The notes beneath the pieces were generated by a model that was given only the letters and a program-made list of their open reading frames with translations, was not told the DNA's origin and made no database searches. A DNA stretch of 64,000 bases, from assembly GCA_011037195.1 (NCBI GenBank), contig JAAEAF010002491.1, positions 102,356 to 166,355 of the forward strand, given 5' to 3'. The number at the start of each line of letters is the position of its first letter. The first letter of the stretch is position 1. This document shows positions 46,306 to 56,700 of this stretch, piece by piece. The DNA comes from Triatoma infestans. Taxonomy: Eukaryota > Arthropoda > Insecta > Hemiptera > Reduviidae. A program made the position numbers and the translations under genes.

Positions 46306-46797
46306 TTACTTAAAAAAAATCTGATGTAAAACACTCACACAACTTTCTCTTACTCCAGTTTTCAAAATTGTAATTGACGAATTTTATAGTTAGTGTATCA
46401 AATTTAATGAAATTCATCAGAGTTCGTCGAAAACTGAAAAAACTGTTTAGTAAAAGCTCATTTCTGGATTACTAATTCTCTTGAAACTCGGAATTTTGGC
46501 CATCTATTTACTTCTAATTAATTTTGTTTGGAAGGTAGAATTGTATAATCAACTATGATAGCACTTTAGAGAAAACCATGCCCCTTACCCTCCCCCAAAA
46601 GGCCATTTAAATGACTTTACCAGGAAAAATGTTACAAGTAAAAGTTGTAGCTCCTTATATGTGTAGATCACATTCCGAATTTGAAGAAAATCGTTGAGCC
46701 GTTTTCGAGAAAATAGCTGAAAACTGAAAAATACATTTCAGTAAAAAAGCACTTCCGGTCATCCGATTTTTTCAAACTCGGAATTTCATCAAACATT

Positions 46798-49005
46798 TAA
46801 TTATTTAAGCGGCTGGTCGCTCTCTGGAATATAAAAGCAAAAAAGGAGCTACGCAGGGCAATTGCCAGAAGTAAGAATCGCTGTTGGGATGTCTTGAAAG
46901 ATGAGGTGGACTTGGATCCATGGGGTAAGGGGTATAAGATTGTTATGCAAAGTATAGCGGGATTTAAGAAACAATCAATACTGGACATCCGGACTATGGA
47001 TAACATACTGAGAAGCTGTTCCCTTCCCACTCTCCTAGGACAGTTAGACTTTTTGAAGAGGTGGAGATCCCAGCCCTGTTTACGACTGAAGATCTGGAGG
47101 AAGCAATGCGAACACTAAAAAATAGGAAGGCCCCCGGCCCGGATGGCATTTCGAATGAAATACTTAAAGTGGTTGAGCACGAACCCCGACTTGTTGGTTG
47201 GAATGTTCAATGCTTGCCTAAAAGCTGGATCATTTAGTACCCGGTGGTAAGTGGCGCGGCTTGTTTTAATTAGCAAAGGTAAGGGGGACTTGCTCCCCTC
47301 ATCCTTTCGTCCACTCTGCATGCTGGACACTGCAGGTAAATTGTACGAAAACCTTCTTAGGAGGAGGCTAGTTGATTGCTGCGTGCTACGGGGGATTTAT
47401 CACCGAATCAGTATGGCTTTAGAGCTGGCCGATCTACCTTAAATGCAGCGGAGGAAGTGGTGAGAGCAGTTAAAAGAGCCGGGGATCACAATCAACATTC
47501 ACGAAGAATAGTTCTCCTAGTCACGGTCGATGTGAAGAATGCATTCAATTTGCTTAGCTGGGAAGATGCCCTACGAGCGCTGGAAGAGGATTTTAAGGTC
47601 CCGAGGTACTTTTTGGGGACCATTAGCGATTATTTTAGTAACGGAAATATTATGTTCCAAACAGATGAAGGGGTTAGATTCATGAATGTCTCCGCTAGGG
47701 TGGCACAAGGTTCGATCTTAGGACCGGATATATGGAATATAACGTACGAGGGATTGCTCCGATTGACGTTACCAGAGAAGACGATGCTGGTTGGTTATGC
47801 GGATGATGTGGCAGCTCTAATACCTGCGCGTGATATTAATAAAACCCAAAAGAAATTAAACCAGGTCATGCGGAAAGTAAACCATTGGATGACTGCATAT
47901 GTTTTAACCCTGGCGCTGGCAAAGACGGAGATTGAATGCTTACCAAAAAACGAATAGATATGTGCATCCCATGGAAGTTCGAGGAGGAGACAACAGTTTC
48001 TACGGAGGCTGTTAAATACCTGAGAGTGACGGTTGACTGGAAGCTAACCTTTGCAGCATATTCAGAGGGCTGCGGAAAAAGCGTCTCTATAAGCGTGGGG
48101 AAGGTTAAGTAGGCTGATGAGCAACGTCGGGGGACCTAGGCCTCGTACCCGCAAAGTTTTGATGAGTTGCACACTCAGTATTGCTGTATGGGGCAGAAGT
48201 TTGGGCGGACGCCCTTAACAGAGAAACGTTTAGAAAAAGATTGGCGCGGGTGCAGAGGCTCGGTGCTCTCCGGATAGCCTCTGCATACCGAACTGTTTCG
48301 GAGCCAGCTATATTGGTAATTGCAGGGGTCATTCCCATTACATTTCTCGCCTGCGAACGGAAGAGAATCTTCGGGAGAAGGAGGGAAGTGGATAAAGCAG
48401 CAGTCGCTCGAGAGGAGCGGCTACGTACTATGTCGGAATCGAAGACTGCATGGCTGGAGGAGACAAGAGGAAGGTGGACCGCGGAGTTAATCTCGGACGT
48501 GAATAGCTGGACCAGGTGGTCTTTCGGAGAGGTAGATTACTATCTCACTCAGTTCCTCGCTGGTCACGGCTACTTCCGAGATTATCTGCGGAAAGTGGGC
48601 AACAGGCCGGGAGGGAACTGCCCCCATTGTACAGGGATGAGGGACAATGCCCATCACACCTTTTTTGAGTGTGAAAGGTGGGGTCGTCTCCGAAGGGGGG
48701 CGTCAGCCGGTGGACTCCTGACGATTCCAAAGTATAGTCCTCACAAGCAGAGAGAATTGGAGAGCGGTAACTACTTTTGCCAGAGAAGTTTTAACATGTA
48801 AAAAAAGGGAGTTGGATGAGGAGGATGTGAATCCCTAATTAGGGTCAGGTTGGGGGGCCTAGCCTGATGTAATACTGCACAAGTGAATCCAGGCTAGGTC
48901 CGGTGATGAAGGGGGGATGTTTTAGCCGGTAGGCCATTTTGTTGGAGTCCGGCACTTTGTGCGTAAAAAGCATTTCTCCTCCTCTTTCTATATAAAATAA
49001 TAATA
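46798..49005 (+). mobile_element. 5'-truncated R1-like LINE, frameshifted
   Basis: The plus strand encodes most of an ORF2 RT in several frames: the pre-RT region with NRKAPGPDGISNEILK (about 47125-47172), LVLISKGKGDLLPSSFRP (about 47263-47320), LSPNQYGFRAGRSTLNA (47400-47450), DVKNAFNLLSWEDAL, VAQGSILGPDIWNI and YADDVAAL (catalytic YADD 47796-47807). 48181-48801 adds LYGAEVWADAL and a C-terminal zinc knuckle CPHC...H...C (about 48620-48670). This order and wording are R1-clade-like. At least three frame breaks and a missing endonuclease inactivate it. The 3' tail is (AAT)n. It sits in family A sequence, not in rDNA. Confidence 0.85.
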
Positions 49006-49334
49006 ATAATATTATTTAGATGACAGAATTGTATAATAAACTGAAATAGCACTTTAGAGGACAACTAACCCCACCCTTCCCCAAAAGTGTCCTTAAATGA
49101 TTTTCCCAGAGCAATTTTCAAATAAAAGTTGTAGATTTTTGTATGTATAGTTGATATAAAATGTTTGAAGAAAATCGTTGGAGCCAGTTTTGAGAAAATT
49201 GCAAAAAAATGAAAAAACCATTTAGTAAAGTGGTACTTCCGGTTAAGGAATTTTGACAAATGACCTACTGTCGGATCCCATGGTGATACCTAAACGGATG
49301 TCAAGTTTGAACTTTCACAATGTCAAGTTTTGAA

Positions 49335-49353
49335 CAGACACAAACACACACAC

Positions 49354-49397
<44 letters not shown>
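49335..49397. repeat. (CA)n microsatellite
   Basis: Expansion of the CA run that every family A copy carries at this position. Directly followed by the LINE insertion. Confidence 0.9.
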
Positions 49398-49399
<2 letters not shown>

Positions 49400-50631
49400 G
49401 ACTCTTTGCAGAATAATGTTTCCATTACCCAATGGAAATTCCATTACCCAGAATAATGAATGATATCCATTACCCAATAATCGATATGATAAGGAAGAGG
49501 CTTTGTAGACTGCAGAATAGATGCCCAATTTCATTCTCATCGGTGAAGGCCCACGTGGGTATTGAGGGAAACGAGATTGCTGACCATATGGCAAAAGCAG
49601 CGTCAAAGGATTCTGGTTTGGCGATTGCTTACAAAAAGTACCCCAAATCGGCACTAGAACATTGGGCGCATCAACGCAGCATGGAAGCTTGGCAGCAACA
49701 ATGGGACAGTTCGATCACGGGTACTCTCACTAGAGAATTTCTTCCTTGTGTGGAGCGCCGTCTCCAAATGCACCATTTCGTCATTGGCTATGGGTTGACT
49801 CAGCTTCTTTCTGGTCATGAGAAAATGGCACATTATCTGAACAGATTTAACATAACCGAAACTGCATTTTGTACGTGTGATTCTTCTTCGGTTCAGACAG
49901 TCGACCATCTCTTGTGGGAATGCGATTGCTTGCAGCCGGCGAGACAGTTACTCATGCAGCAGGTGGTGTCTCAGGGCGAGTGTTAGCCTTCCCAGAAATC
50001 TACATTGCTTCAGGCAAGATTCTTTGCACACTTCAATACCTATGTCAAAAGAGTAATAACATTCATATACAATAGTAATGTTAGTTCTTGAATAATTGAA
50101 ATAATAATAATAATAAAATGAAATATAAAATAAATAAATAATAGACAAAAAAATAAAAAATAAATAAACGAAAAAAAGTTAAATATATATATATATATAT
50201 AAAATAAAATGAAATGATAATATAAAAATTATAATATATATGTAAAGACAAAAAAAAAAAAAATATATAAATAAAAAAAAATGATAACAATAAAAATAAA
50301 ATAAAATAATAAACAAATAAAAAAAATAGTTAATATTATATCTATAATAGCTACTGTATTAAATCAAATTAATTAATGTGAATTTCCTTCATTAATTTGT
50401 GTTGTCGTATATCCGCACTTTAATATTTTGTACTAGTTTTACATAAGTGTAAATAATTCTAAATGTTTTCATGTAACAGCCATGTTCATAATATGTAAAT
50501 ATGTATTTTAGTTTAAATGTAAACTGTAATGTGCATTTTATACATGTATTAATATTTTGTAAATTTCATGTAGTGCTCGAATGAGCGGAGCATGATGGTA
50601 ATAAAGATATTTAAAAAAAAAAAAAAAAAAA
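49400..50631 (+). mobile_element. 5'-truncated LINE tail with RNase H C-terminus, 3' UTR and poly(A)
   Basis: A 184-codon frame (49432-49986) starts inside RNase H1: FSSVKAHVGIEGNEIADHMA contains the His and final Asp of the active site. Then come an H-x-x-Q/GH-type linker (LLSGHEKMAHYLNRFNI) and a zinc knuckle CTCDSSSVQTVDHLLWEC. An AT-rich 3' UTR of ~600 bp follows, with simple repeats (50100-50330), an AATAAA at about 50600 and a ~20-nt poly(A) ending at 50631. RT and the first three RNase H catalytic residues are missing. The poly(A) tail distinguishes it from the microsatellite-tailed LINEs elsewhere in the window. Confidence 0.82.
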
Positions 50632-50920
50632 ACACACCGAGCCCATTTTATAAAAACCACTTTTTTAGACAAAGGGGACCTCAAAACGGATATTTCCGGT
50701 GAAAACTTGATATCGAAAATTTGGCACAATTACAATACTTCCTCTTACTAGAAGTAAGAGAAAGCAGAAATGTCTGGTATTAAATACTCACGCGACTTTC
50801 ACTTACTGCTGTATTTCTCCCAGATCTAATTATTGACAAATTTCCCTTATTCTTAAATGAAGTTATTTAGCTGAAATGTAGTTGACACACTGAACATTTT
50901 ATTTGAAATGATTCTTTATA

Positions 50921-50925
50921 GGTAA
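50921..50925. repeat. Target site duplication, left copy (GGTAA)
   Basis: GGTAA immediately precedes the TGTAGG end of the LTR element and recurs at 59429-59433 directly after its TTACA end. Confidence 0.92.
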
Positions 50926-51870
50926 TGTAGGGGGTGGCGAATAGATAAAGAGAGCACGAGGGGGGGTGCTACTCACCTGCGGCTGCTACTGGATCGGTGG
51001 TAGGGCTATACCAGGACACAAGAAAAAAAAGAAACCTCTACTCATGGGTGTAGCATAATTTATTAAAGACCAGGTTTTCCCTGTTTGCAATCCCCTCCCT
51101 TACAATAGTTTACTCCCCATGACAGCTTAACAAAAGAGGATACATGTATTAAATTTCATAATAGGCTTGTACTATCTTACGCCTAGTAGACGACTATTAT
51201 GGTGCACCAATTAGTTAAAATATTGAATTATAGAAAATACGAAAATCTTAATACTAGTAAACCTGCTAGGATATCGACTCTACTCAGCTAATTAACTATT
51301 AATAGAGAAAGAAAAATACAATATAAAAATACCAAAATCTTAGTACTAGTAATCCTGCTATGATATCTACTCTACTCAGCTAATTAACTATTAATAAAGA
51401 AGGAAAAATACAATATAAAAATACCAAAATCTTAATACTAGTAACCATGCTATTATATCTGCTCTACTTTACAAAACTAATAGACTATCCATAAAGAAAG
51501 AAAGAAACAAAAAAAAATAATACAATATAAAAATATAGGATATATATATATTATGTATATACACTGCGCCGGGACCGGAACTATAATAAGTGTTAGTATT
51601 TGCATGTACATATATCTGTCTCACTCACCTACTATGCTTATAATTACTACTACACTGTACCACATCGCTACTAGAACTCAACTCTATTCACTCTCAATAG
51701 CAACTGACTGCTCACTGTTCACTTCTGCATTGTCTCTAGTTGTACTTTTATTTTTCTTTTCTTGCAACCTCAGCATTCCCACGCTCGCTGCTCGGCGCGT
51801 CTGCTGTTCTATTTAATAATGACATCAAATGAATTATACAATCATAATTTTAGTTTTCCGGCCCCTTACA
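50926..51870 (-). repeat. 3' LTR, 945 bp
   Basis: TGTAAG...CCTACA on the minus strand. It matches the 5' LTR except for two substitutions and two 1-bp indels in A-runs. An AATAAA on the minus strand lies at 51064-51059. An 87-codon frame inside it is identical in both LTRs, but is on the wrong strand and is not a gene. It contains internal tandem-like ~80-bp units (CAATATAAAAATACC... at about 51320-51430). Confidence 0.95.
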
Positions 51871-51885
51871 CTGCCCCCCGTTTTT
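51871..51885 (-). promoter_or_regulatory. Polypurine tract (plus-strand primer)
   Basis: On the minus strand AAAAACGGGGGGCAG abuts the TGTAAG start of the 3' LTR, exactly where an RNase H-resistant purine primer must lie. Confidence 0.85.
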
Positions 51886-51897
51886 CAAAAGTGTGGC

Positions 51898-53748
51898 CTA
51901 ACCTTCGGCAACACTTTTATCCCCTGTGTCAGCCTCGGGGTAGGCGGCCGTGCTGGGAACATAGATCATCAGGGGCTTTGCGGCGGTCGGTGGGATTTCC
52001 TCTGCCTGCCTCGTAGGAGGGCCAGCTCTTTGCTGCCTTCTTCTAATGGCAATGTAACCTCCCGCGATCGTGGCGAATGCAACGGCTAGTAAGCTGCTTC
52101 CAGAGAGACTCCAGCCCCATGTCCGGTGTAGTTCTTCCTGCTTCATATTCTCTGCCATTCGGATTAGTTCTTTAACAGCAACCTCCCCGGCATCATAATC
52201 CCCTTCTTGCACGCGACCTTCTTCTTCCAACCGTTGCCAAAGTGCGCTGCAGTTGGCGGACGGCAGCTGTTGCTCCTCTTCCTTGGTAACTAGGGGGATC
52301 GGAGGTAGATAGTCTCTTCTAGGTGTTTGTTTCTGCCAGTTAGTACGGCCTCTGGTTCGTGGAAGGATCCGGTAATCTGCCGTCCTGTAGGAGCAAGCTC
52401 CCTCGGCGCGGAGCTCTCCGGCACCGCTTATGGTTTGGTAGTGTACGTCTGTGATCCCAGCTGGTCCGCTTCGGCACTGAACCGCTAGCTGTACGGGGGC
52501 TGGTAGGCTATAGATCCATGTAGTACGCTCCTGGTCGAATATCCAAATGGGTCTCGCTAAGCGGGTGAAGGCGGTGCGGTAGCATAGCGCAGCCGCTTCC
52601 TGTAAGTCCCCAAAGAATATCGCACTAGTGCAAGTGGCCCGCTGTCGGTGGTAAATCAAAAAATTCGCAGGGCACACTCGGGGTCGGCTTCCCATACACA
52701 GTTGGTAGTCACTGGACTTTAGCAGGGCATAATGCTCTTGTTCCTGATTCACTGCTAAGTAGTCGGCTTCTCTCCAGGTCCTGAGGGTGATTCCTGACTT
52801 AGGCTCCGTAATAGGCACTTCCTCTATCTTGTATAGTTCGTACAGGCGTCCGACACTTTGGAGTGGGATATCTATCAACACCGTGATAAGTTCTCCTCTT
52901 GAGATAGCGCGTACTTGTGACAGCTTGTAGTAAGGGTATACACTATTTACGCCAGTACCCGTTATTAGTTCCATCCCTAACGGTAACATTTCTTTTACTT
53001 TAGTTAAAATAGCACTGAATTCGCGGGGGGAAAGGATTGCAAAGCTGAATCTACCCGCTGCGAGCGCCTCTATACCCTCCTGCAGCTGAAGGAGTTCCAG
53101 TAGCGTACGCATGGTAATCATTTCTAGGTTCCGCAGCACAGACGAATACTTTATATACCCGGTCAGCATCAGGCTAACATTACGGGGTGCGGCATCTAAC
53201 TGCCGCCACCGTTGGTCGTTGAGGATTACCTCTTCCTTCAAGGTTTGGGCCAGTTCCAGGGATCGTTTTTGATTCGCTTCTACCCTTCGCCCTAGCTTCC
53301 GGGTCAGGGTCAAATGGGCTTCTTGTAGATGGAGTAGGTCCCCGGTTTGGTGCTCTAGTTGGCCTAATTGGGCATCCACCCGTTCTAGATCTTCGTCGTC
53401 GGCTGTTCCGAACAGAAACTTCAGCGCGCGCCCTCCTAAATTGAGCAGTCCCCGCTTACTCCGGGTATGGGGGAGCATCCCCAGGAGAGCTTGGCTTGCC
53501 TCCAAGGCCTCTCCTTCGGTCTCTAGCAGGTATCCTAATTCTCCTTTTGGGAGTACATCCCGGAAGCCGCCTCTGTCTAAGACTCCTTGTAATTCCAACG
53601 TCCTCGCGCTTAGTTCAGCTGCCCGATGGTGTACAGCTGTCAAGTTGATTTCTACTGCTATCTGCCATTGATCGCCGGTCAGCACTGTTTTTCCGACCCC
53701 CAGAAAGGCTAGGCCTCCGGCCCCATTCAAGTGCGCGCTGCGACCCAT
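51898..53748 (-). CDS. env: Env: F-type fusion glycoprotein of an errantivirus-like element
   Basis: A 616-codon frame. A furin-type site RSKR (residues 96-99) is followed at once by GLLNLGGRALKFLFG, the fusion-peptide region characteristic of the baculovirus F / insect errantivirus Env family, then heptad-rich helices (about 115-190). A hydrophobic segment (about 549-567) followed by IRRR marks a single C-terminal transmembrane anchor with a ~49-residue tail. The first Met has no clear signal peptide, so the true N-terminus may come from an upstream exon joined at the acceptor-like site 53751/53750. The frame is open through that site. In known errantiviruses Env is made from a spliced mRNA. 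It starts 31 nt after the pol stop. No internal stop, so it appears intact; function is untested. Confidence 0.9.
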   Translation of the reverse strand: MGRSAHLNGAGGLAFLGVGKTVLTGDQWQIAVEINLTAVHHRAAELSARTLELQGVLDRGGFRDVLPKGELGYLLETEGEALEASQALLGMLPHTRSKRGLLNLGGRALKFLFGTADDEDLERVDAQLGQLEHQTGDLLHLQEAHLTLTRKLGRRVEANQKRSLELAQTLKEEVILNDQRWRQLDAAPRNVSLMLTGYIKYSSVLRNLEMITMRTLLELLQLQEGIEALAAGRFSFAILSPREFSAILTKVKEMLPLGMELITGTGVNSVYPYYKLSQVRAISRGELITVLIDIPLQSVGRLYELYKIEEVPITEPKSGITLRTWREADYLAVNQEQEHYALLKSSDYQLCMGSRPRVCPANFLIYHRQRATCTSAIFFGDLQEAAALCYRTAFTRLARPIWIFDQERTTWIYSLPAPVQLAVQCRSGPAGITDVHYQTISGAGELRAEGACSYRTADYRILPRTRGRTNWQKQTPRRDYLPPIPLVTKEEEQQLPSANCSALWQRLEEEGRVQEGDYDAGEVAVKELIRMAENMKQEELHRTWGWSLSGSSLLAVAFATIAGGYIAIRRRQQRAGPPTRQAEEIPPTAAKPLMIYVPSTAAYPEADTGDKSVAEG

Positions 53749-53765
53749 GCCTGTAACAGAATTTT
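53749..53765 (-). promoter_or_regulatory. Putative splice acceptor for env mRNA
   Basis: The minus strand reads AAATTCTGTTACAG/GC directly before the env ATG (53748): a short pyrimidine-rich stretch and CAG in the position used for subgenomic env splicing in gypsy-type elements. The donor was not identified. Confidence 0.5.
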
Positions 53766-53779
53766 TGTTGCGGTTAAGT

Positions 53780-56700
53780 TTAGTCTTCCCGTACGCGCGT
53801 GCGGAGTCTGTATGGTGACCTTGGGCGGGGTACCCGTGGGGTTATGCTTGGTTTCCAATCTGGGTCACGTTCGTACGCCCCTCCACCCTCCCGCTCTTCC
53901 GGGGAATCGGGCCACAATGTTGAAAAGCCTTCAGTCCAGTCGCCGTCCTCTTCCTCCCCTATGCTCTCTCCCTCCGACCTCTCTTCCCTGGGGGCTTCCA
54001 CGTTTCCCTCCTCGCCACTTTCTTCGTCCGTTAGTTCCTGGTCGACGGGCTCAGGGCTGGGGCAACGTGGGGGCATCAGTATTTCTGCTTGTTCGTATCC
54101 TTCTGTGCTTCCCGAGGGGTAGCCACTGCCCTGCGGGGGCGGTGGGTCACCTTGGTCTAGATCTGCTAATTCTAGAGGTTCGACTGGGATGCCCTTCCTC
54201 GCCGGTTTGAGCCGATTTATATGTATGGTAGTCACGCGTCCCCCGGCTACCTGAATCTCGTAGGTTACGTCTGTGACTTTCCGGGCTACTCGGTAGGGCC
54301 CCTCCCAGGGCTTATGGAACTTTTTCGCGACTCCTGGGCCCGGAATCGGGTTATGTAAGAATACGTATTCTCCCGCCGTAAGTGTGCGTTTACCCCGGAA
54401 ACGGTTGGCATATTGGGCTTGCTCTTCCGCCGCCCTCTGGCTTCGTGCTTTGACTTCTCTGTAGACGTCCCGGAGGCGTACCGTTAGCTCCTCTAACGTG
54501 TGGCCTTGTTCAGTTTCCTCCCTTCCCGGAATCGCCCACTCGGTAGGGGTTGCTATTTCCCTTCCATAGATCACTCGGTTGGGGGAGTACCCCGTCGCCG
54601 CATGGGGTATCGACCGATATGCCATGAGCACCAGAGGGACCCATGTGTCCCAATCCCGCCCATCTTTCCTTACGTAGTGTGATAGGGCATCCACCAGGGT
54701 GCGGTGGAGCCGCTCCACCATCCCGTTACTTTGAGGGTGGTACGGGGTTGTCTGTACCTTTTTGATTCCTAAGCATCGACATAATTCCTTCATTAGCTCT
54801 GATACAAAATTCCGGCCTTGGTCCGTCAGCAACCTTTGCGGTACTCCATGTCGGGTGATAATATGCTTCACCAGGCTCTTGGCGATGGTCGGGGCACTCT
54901 GTTCTGGTAGGGGTATCGCCTCCGCGTATCTACTAAAGTGGTCGATGCAGGTTAAGAGATATCTGTTCCCGCGGGCCGTAGTTGGTAGGGGTCCGACAAT
55001 ATCCATCGATATCATCTCAAATGGTTCTGAAGCTACATACGACTTTTCGAGGGGAGCTTTTAAACCACCAGGGCTTTTACGGCGAGCGCAAGAATCACAT
55101 CCTGTCACGTACTCCTTGAGGTCTTTCACCAGGCTTGGCCAAAAGTATTTGGGTTTCACCAGTTGGAGGGTTCGCCGCCAACCGGGGTGTCCTGCCCACG
55201 GTTGGTCGTGACATTCACGTAGTACCCTATTCCTCCACCCGCTGGGGATCATAGTCCTCTGTCCTTCCGCCCCTTCTCTTAGGTGCCATATCCCGTCAGT
55301 GTCTTCGACCACCTGCTCAGGCCGCTTTTCCCGGATCGTCTGGCACCACCTCTCCCCGCGCTGGTCGCGGGCCAGGCGCTCTCGTTCCCTCCGATTATCC
55401 CACACAGCGCCGACCATCCCCACCGCTCTACTGAGGGCGTCTGCGTTAGTGTGTTTCCTCCCCGCCTTGTAGATTACTTCGTAATCGTACTCGGCTAATC
55501 GCATCCGCCAGCGAGCCAACCTTGACGACGGGTCCTTCACTGTCAAGGTCCAGCGGAGTGGGGCATGATCCGTGATTACGGTGAATCTTCTACCGTACAG
55601 GTACCAGCGAAATTGGCCAATTCCCCATACCATGGCCAATAACTCTTTCTCCGTAGTGCTGTAATTCCTCTCCGCCTGGCTGAGTTGGCGGGAGGCATAA
55701 GCCACCGGGTGTTCCTCTCCGTTCAGTTTCTGAGACAGTACCGCCCCCAGGGCGACTCCCGAGGCGTCGGTAGCCAGGATGAAGGGCTTGGCAAAATCGG
55801 GATAGCGCAGCACCGGGTGGGTGATAAGTGCTGTCCGTAGCTGTTCAAAGGCTTCTACCCGCCTTGGCGTCCACTCGAAGGCTGTGTTCTGCTTAACCAA
55901 TTCTGTGAGTGGTTTAGCGGTCTCGGCGTAACCCCTGACGAAACGGCGGTAGTACCCGGTTAGGCCCAGAAAGGCGCGGATCCCTTTCACAGTCGACGGT
56001 CTAGGGTAATTCACTATCGCGGCTACCTTCTGGGGGTCCGGTCTTACCCCGGACCTTGTTACTAGATGCCCTAAATGCACCAGTTCCTCTCTCATAAACT
56101 GGCACTTAGCTAAATTAGCTTTGAGACCTGCCTCTCTCAACCGTTGCAGCACGTGCTTCAACCGTTGGTGGTGTTCCTCCTCCGTTGCCGCGAAGATCAC
56201 TACATCATCGAGGTATACGTAACATTCTGTTCCCTTTAAATCTCCTAGCACTGCATCCATAAACCTCTGAAAGGTTGCAGGGGCCCCAGATAAACCGAAA
56301 GCCATTCTGACATACTCATAGTGGCCCTCTGGAGTATTGAATCCCGTCTTCTCCCGGTCTTCGGGGCGGATTTCGATCTGATGGTACCCACTTGCAAGAT
56401 CTATCGTTGTGAACCACTTGCTTTTCCCTAAGCAGTCTAGGATTTCATTAATGTTGGGCAGTGGGTAGGTGTCGGCTTTTGTAACCGCGTTCAAGGCCCG
56501 GAAGTCCGTACAAAATCGGTATTTAACTTCCTCCTCCCCCGGCTGTTCTTTCTTTTTAACTAGAACCACTGGTGCGGCCCAGGGCGAGGTGGATGGCACT
56601 ATTACTCCCTTCTGTAAGAGTTCTTTAATCTGAGTTTTCATCTCCGATTGTAAATGGTACGGCACCCGATACGCCGCTCTCGCGATAGGGATAGCCTCAC

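Larger units (their letters stand above)
46310..50776 (-). repeat. Family A copy interrupted by two LINE insertions
   Basis: Three pieces in order make one family A copy: 46310-46797 (CTGATGTAAAACACTCACAC, ACTTTCTCTTACTCC, ACTTCCGGT at 46751-46759), 49010-49335 (GATGACAGAATTGTATAAT, ACTTCCGGT at 49235-49243, to the CA run) and 50632-50776 (CCACTTTTTTAGAC, TTTCCGGTGAAAAC, CTTCCTCTTAC and a GTAAGAGAAAG terminus). Joined, they have the same order and about the same length as the uninterrupted copies. Confidence 0.8.

Noticed and set aside
49301..49654. 117-codon minus-strand frame with a long Cys-Val run
   Set aside because: The Cys-Val run is translated from the CA microsatellite, and the rest is antisense to the LINE RNase H fragment.
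51553..51816. 87-codon plus-strand frame, identical at 59111-59374
   Set aside because: It lies in both LTRs on the strand opposite to the element. Identity reflects LTR duplication, not coding constraint.
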